A stretch of DNA of 64,000 bases from Pseudomonas sp. BN417 (GTDB taxonomy: Bacteria > Pseudomonadota > Gammaproteobacteria > Pseudomonadales > Pseudomonadaceae): positions 1 through 64,000 of the forward strand of contig NZ_SSOJ01000151.1 of NCBI RefSeq assembly GCF_029871205.1. The letters are read 5' to 3'. A model generated the notes under the pieces. The model saw nothing but the letters and a program-made list of their open reading frames with translations, was not told where the DNA came from and ran no database searches. Below are positions 61,161 through 64,000 of the stretch, piece by piece (position 1 is the stretch's first letter; each line of letters begins with the position of its first letter). A program made the position numbers and the translations under genes.

Positions 61161-61509
61161 CTTGAGTCTTCTCCAAGTTGATCGCAGTGCGGCGTGCCAA
61201 GCACGCGTTCAGGCCAGTGCCGGTGCGGGTCAAGCGTGAGGCCGGCACCTGGCGACATGGGTGATGTGTCGCCTCGCCCCCCCGTGCAGACTGCTTTCCG
61301 GGCCAGCGAAGTGCTGCCCCCTTTTATCTTGCCCTCCGCTTTTTCCCTGCCTTGGCGCTCCTGGAGTAGGTGATCAGGTGAGGCGGATCAGACATCACCC
61401 CAGGCCCGGGCCGGAGGGTGAGGGCGGGGTTGCCGGCACAGTGGCGGTGCGCGATTGCGCACGCCGGTAACACGCACTTGGTCGATAGGCCGACATGAAA
61501 AAGGTCGGC
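61161..61509. other. Possible origin of transfer, upstream of the relaxase
   Basis: This 349-base spacer holds no gene. It contains an inverted repeat, CCAGTGCCGG (near 61214) and CCGGCACCTGG (near 61242), and a nic-like site TATCTTG-CCC near 61325-61334, similar in form to the YATCCTG-Y nick sites of relaxases of this class. A further hairpin GTGCGC/GCGCAC lies near 61447. The position directly upstream of the relaxase is the usual oriT place. The nick site is not proven. Confidence 0.35.
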
Positions 61510-62037
61510 TCATCGACGCGACTCCAACCACAACGGCTGCGCCCAACCGATCACCGCGCTGGCCGAGACTGGGCCGAAGTAGCGGCTGTCGAAAGACTCC
61601 GGGTTGGTGGTGCTGAGCAGGAAGAGTTCATCGCCAGCCAGGTGCCGGCAGGACTGCCAGGTTGGCAGCGCTCGACCCTCTCGATCCCGGTGAAGGCGCT
61701 TGGCGACAATCTGGCCGTCGACCAGCACTTGGTCACCCCGTACGCAGACGTTCTGCGGCGGGACGGCCACCACTGTCTTCAGCAGCGGCACATTTGTCGG
61801 TAGGTAACCACGCTGCGCAGCGAATGTCATTGCCGCTGGCGGTAGATGTACCAGCACCAGAGCTCCGGCCCCCAACGTCTCCGTCGGAGTGATCAAGTAC
61901 CAACCGATGGGTACGCTGTCTGAGGCGTTGTAGACGAGCCGTGGTGAAGACGTCGAGAGCGTCGTCCAACTCAGTGCGATCAGGCTGCAGGTGACCAGTG
62001 CCAGTGGCCACCGCGCACAGCGATTTCCCAGCGTCAT
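61510..62037 (-). CDS. traF: TraF-like conjugative transfer signal peptidase (S26)
   Basis: The 175-residue protein has one N-terminal membrane segment and the S26 peptidase catalytic pair: Ser41 in NASDSVPIGWY and Lys87 in LLKTVVA. TraF of IncP-type systems matures and cyclises the pilin. Length and motif positions fit. It overlaps the following RHH gene. Its partner pilus genes are not in the window. Confidence 0.88.
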   Translation of the reverse strand: MTLGNRCARWPLALVTCSLIALSWTTLSTSSPRLVYNASDSVPIGWYLITPTETLGAGALVLVHLPPAAMTFAAQRGYLPTNVPLLKTVVAVPPQNVCVRGDQVLVDGQIVAKRLHRDREGRALPTWQSCRHLAGDELFLLSTTNPESFDSRYFGPVSASAVIGWAQPLWLESRR

Positions 62038-62276
62038 GGCTTGAGCTCCGGGAACTGCCGCTCCAGTAGCTCGCGCAGCATTTCCGCCACTGTCACGCCT
62101 TGGCTGAAGGCAGCCAGCTTGATACGCGTGCGCAGTGCCGGAGTGATGTCCAACGTCAGCCGTGCCGTGTGGCGCTCGACCGTACCGTTGTCGATGGAGG
62201 CGCCTTGGCGTATCCAGGCCTCGGCGTGCGGGTCGGCCATTGGACGCGCTCCGATACCGATGCGCTTGCCGCTCAT
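62034..62276 (-). CDS. Ribbon-helix-helix protein, probable ParA partner
   Basis: The 80-residue protein starts MSGKRIGIGARPMADPHAEA and ends in a CopG/ParG-like fold (RLTLDITPALRTRIKLAAFS). Its ATG overlaps the ParA stop (ATGA), a tight partition-cassette arrangement. It probably binds centromere-like DNA or regulates the cassette. It also overlaps the TraF gene. Confidence 0.78.
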   Translation of the reverse strand: MSGKRIGIGARPMADPHAEAWIRQGASIDNGTVERHTARLTLDITPALRTRIKLAAFSQGVTVAEMLRELLERQFPELKP

Positions 62277-62911
62277 GGCGACCACCTCAACAGCTCGTCC
62301 ACCACGCTGCTGACCTCGCGTGCAGCGGCGCTGTCTGGTGCCAGCTCACGTGCCAGTCGGCCAGCTGCGACGCTCTCCGCGAAGACGATGCGCTGGCGCA
62401 CCTCGGCCTGCAGGGCGGGCAGTGGCTGGTCGGCCAGGGCACCGCGGGCCTCCCGGCCGATTACCGTGGTGCTGATGCGTCGGTTGATGGCGAATGCTGC
62501 GCGCAGGGTTGGTCGAAACACCTGCGCCTCTCGAATCAGGCTGACCATCTCCGCGCTGGCCCACAGGTCATAAGGACTGGGCTGCACTGGGATCAACACA
62601 CGCTCGGCGGCCAGCAGCGCCGAGCGGGCAAGGGCGGCGATACGTGGAGGACCGTCGATGATCACGTGGTCGGCACGTCGGGCCAGCTCCGGCGCTTCCT
62701 GGTGCAGAGTCTCGCGTGCCAGGCCGACAGCGCTGAATAGTCTGGGCAAGCCTTGCTGGCTGCGTCGCTGTGTCCAGTCGAGTGCCGATCCCTGCGGGTC
62801 GGCATCGAGCAGGATCACGTTGTGGCCACGCAGGGCCAGTTCGCCGGCGATATGGGTGGCCAGGGTGGTCTTGCCGACCCCGCCTTTCCGGTTGAGCAGG
62901 GCGACGATCAT
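62273..62911 (-). CDS. parA: ParA family partition ATPase
   Basis: The 212-residue protein has the deviant Walker A KGGVGKTT at residues 9-16 and the LLDADPQGSALDW motif, as in small (type Ib) ParA proteins. It segregates a plasmid or excised element. It is followed by an RHH protein in an overlapping reading frame. It is one part of a replication and partition module with the RepA gene upstream. Confidence 0.9.
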   Translation of the reverse strand: MIVALLNRKGGVGKTTLATHIAGELALRGHNVILLDADPQGSALDWTQRRSQQGLPRLFSAVGLARETLHQEAPELARRADHVIIDGPPRIAALARSALLAAERVLIPVQPSPYDLWASAEMVSLIREAQVFRPTLRAAFAINRRISTTVIGREARGALADQPLPALQAEVRQRIVFAESVAAGRLARELAPDSAAAREVSSVVDELLRWSP

Positions 62912-63053
62912 GGTCGAATCTCCCCAGCCAAACAGCCCAGATCAACACCTGTCCACAAACGGGCGCTGGCCCAATGACAAGTTAGAGCTTTCAAGTTAGT
63001 AAAGTTAAGGGGGGCTGGAGCGCCCGCCAGACGTGGCCTGCAGGGGCGTCCAT

Positions 63054-63117
63054 GCGCCTGATAGCACGAGGGTCGTACTCCCGATAGCACGTGCCAGGTT
63101 GCGCCTGATAGCACGAG
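63054..63117. repeat. Three iteron-like repeats beside repA
   Basis: The core GATAGCACG occurs at 63060, 63083 and 63107, spaced 23 and 24 bases. The first and third are embedded in GCGCCTGATAGCACGAG, an identical 17-base word. The distance of about two DNA turns is typical for iterons that bind a replication initiator. They lie 40 bases downstream of the repA stop, in a gene-free gap 62912-63155. Confidence 0.65.
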
Positions 63118-63155
63118 TGAATTCACAGCTTGCCCGCAGGTTATCCCCGTGCCGT

Positions 63156-63983
63156 CTACGGCACGGGCCGAAAGGCCAGCAACTCGGTCGAGGGTGGCAG
63201 GTGCACGATGCCCAACTTGTACCCCGGTAGCGATTGTCGAGCGACCAGCGCGCGCAGGTCGAAGGCGAAGTCCGAGAAGCGCGCCATGCTCCCCGACTTG
63301 CGGTGCAGGTGCCGAAAGTCGAACTGCCAGCCATCCTCCTGCCTCCCTCCATGCTTGCGTACCAGGCGGTACAGCCAGCGCTCTATGCCGCCAGTGAGTC
63401 GGAAGTAGGCTGGGTCGATGGTCAGCACCAGGGCCTGATCGAGCACACCGCTGTAGAACCAGTCCGGCAGGATCAGCTCGATGCCCAGCGGCCGGCCATC
63501 TGGCGCAGCCAGTTCCTTCCACTCGTTGATCCAGGAGAAGCGGTGCAGGCGCCGGCCAGTAACCTCGCGGATCGAGGTGGCTATGCTGGTCGTCTGCAGC
63601 CGATCCAGAGCGGCCTTCAGTCGCTGGTAGTCGCGTAGCGAAGTACCACGTCCGATGAAACGCAGGATTTCGTAGGGCGTCGCCCGCATCAGGCGCGAAG
63701 TGGGAATGCCCGCATCCCGCGCCTCGACGATCTGGCTGGCCGCCCAGATCAGGATGTCGGCATCCCAGATCGTGGCAATGCCATGCTCCAGCGTGCCCTC
63801 CACGCGCACCGTCACGCCGCCGGAACGGAAGTCGATGGGCACTGTGCGCCGCGACTTGGCCAGCGAAAAGAATGGATGCGCCATCAGGTCCTGGGCATCG
63901 CGCGGTGCCATGTCGCCCGGCAGCGCCCGGAACAGATCCAACTGCTCGCTCTCCTTCGGCTGGGCATATTGGCAGCGACTCAT
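63156..63983 (-). CDS. repA: Replication initiator protein A
   Basis: The 275-residue protein matches the RPA-type initiator family: NLTRHPFF-like opening DLMAHPFFSLAKSRR, TIWDADILIWAASQI near residue 75 and YRLVRKHGG near residue 210. It would start replication of an autonomous or excised element. The ATG at 63983 is used. A GTG at 63998 also fits. It is the first of a repA-parA-RHH-traF-relaxase order typical of Tn4371-like ICEs, as I recall, or plasmids. Sequence beyond the window is missing. Confidence 0.86.
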   Translation of the reverse strand: MSRCQYAQPKESEQLDLFRALPGDMAPRDAQDLMAHPFFSLAKSRRTVPIDFRSGGVTVRVEGTLEHGIATIWDADILIWAASQIVEARDAGIPTSRLMRATPYEILRFIGRGTSLRDYQRLKAALDRLQTTSIATSIREVTGRRLHRFSWINEWKELAAPDGRPLGIELILPDWFYSGVLDQALVLTIDPAYFRLTGGIERWLYRLVRKHGGRQEDGWQFDFRHLHRKSGSMARFSDFAFDLRALVARQSLPGYKLGIVHLPPSTELLAFRPVP

Positions 63984-64000
63984 GGGCGAAGACTTCACTG

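Noticed and set aside
1-64000. CRISPR array or rRNA genes
   Set aside because: No regularly spaced repeat array and no rRNA sequence were seen. The only phased repeats are the three iterons at 63060-63115.
12917-64000. Second copy of the tRNA-Ser 3' end inside the window (right attachment site)
   Set aside because: I looked for the T-arm/acceptor sequence further right and did not see it. The right border is probably outside the window or was lost.

Overview
The window is GC-rich proteobacterial DNA, most likely from a Pseudomonas. The left 13 kb looks like core chromosome. It carries a thiolase plus multifunctional beta-oxidation enzyme pair, a class I glutamine amidotransferase, a CorA-type transporter, an alpha/beta hydrolase and an enoyl-CoA hydratase, in an arrangement I recall from Pseudomonas chromosomes. 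It ends at a tRNA-Ser(GGA) gene. Everything to the right looks accessory: broken regulators, a truncated integrase, catabolic operons, an efflux operon, small heat-shock genes, a small natural-product-like operon and a conjugative/replication module.

Layout. 1-1.25 kb: IS110-type element. 1.25-12.6 kb: cytochrome c and rhodanese pair, AEC permease, a candidate sRNA, beta-oxidation genes, redox and membrane genes. 12.9-13.7 kb: tRNA-Ser with a truncated tyrosine recombinase beside it, the probable left edge of an island. 13.7-14.85 kb: gene-poor. 14.9-25.2 kb: a leftward block with two TetR regulators, a FadL-type porin, DUF1329 and DUF1302 proteins, an acyl-CoA synthetase and a fumarylacetoacetase-family (FAH) hydrolase. 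25.2-33.3 kb: a rightward operon with an old-yellow-enzyme remnant, a pyrogallol-transhydroxylase-like molybdoenzyme (large and small subunits), an extradiol dioxygenase, a second FAH hydrolase, MoaA and a small conserved protein. 33.4-38.6 kb: TetR remnant, SulP transporter, K+ channel, TetR and an aromatic FAD monooxygenase. 38.8-47.9 kb: winged-helix/AAA/TPR regulator, a 71-residue protein and an RND efflux operon. 48.2-50.7 kb: AsmA-like protein and three Hsp20 genes. 50.9-59.2 kb: broken NadS-like antitoxin, then a leftward operon of an ALA-synthase homologue (frameshifted), GNAT acetyltransferase, Gfo/Idh oxidoreductase, asparagine synthetase, MFS exporter and LysR (amber stop), with a divergent MmyB-type regulator. 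59.2-64 kb: relaxase (frameshifted), oriT-like spacer, TraF peptidase, RHH protein, ParA, iterons and RepA.

How the genes may work together. The 14.9-32.8 kb region appears to be one regulon. The same operator core, GAACACGCGTGTTC, lies between the -35 and -10 boxes of three promoters: those of both TetR genes and the one facing the molybdoenzyme operon. FadL, DUF1302/DUF1329, an SCP2-like domain fused to the molybdoenzyme, an extradiol dioxygenase, FAH hydrolases, an acyl-CoA synthetase and a nearby phenol-type monooxygenase suggest uptake and ring cleavage of a hydrophobic (perhaps alkylated) polyphenol, with release of an acid that is activated to its CoA ester. The substrate is inference.

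The second notable system is the ALA-synthase operon. Its gene content resembles what I recall of alaremycin-type (ALA-analogue) biosynthesis, and the residue that sets glycine specificity in classical ALA synthases is Ser instead of Thr. Two genes of that operon are interrupted, so it may be decayed or may contain sequencing errors.
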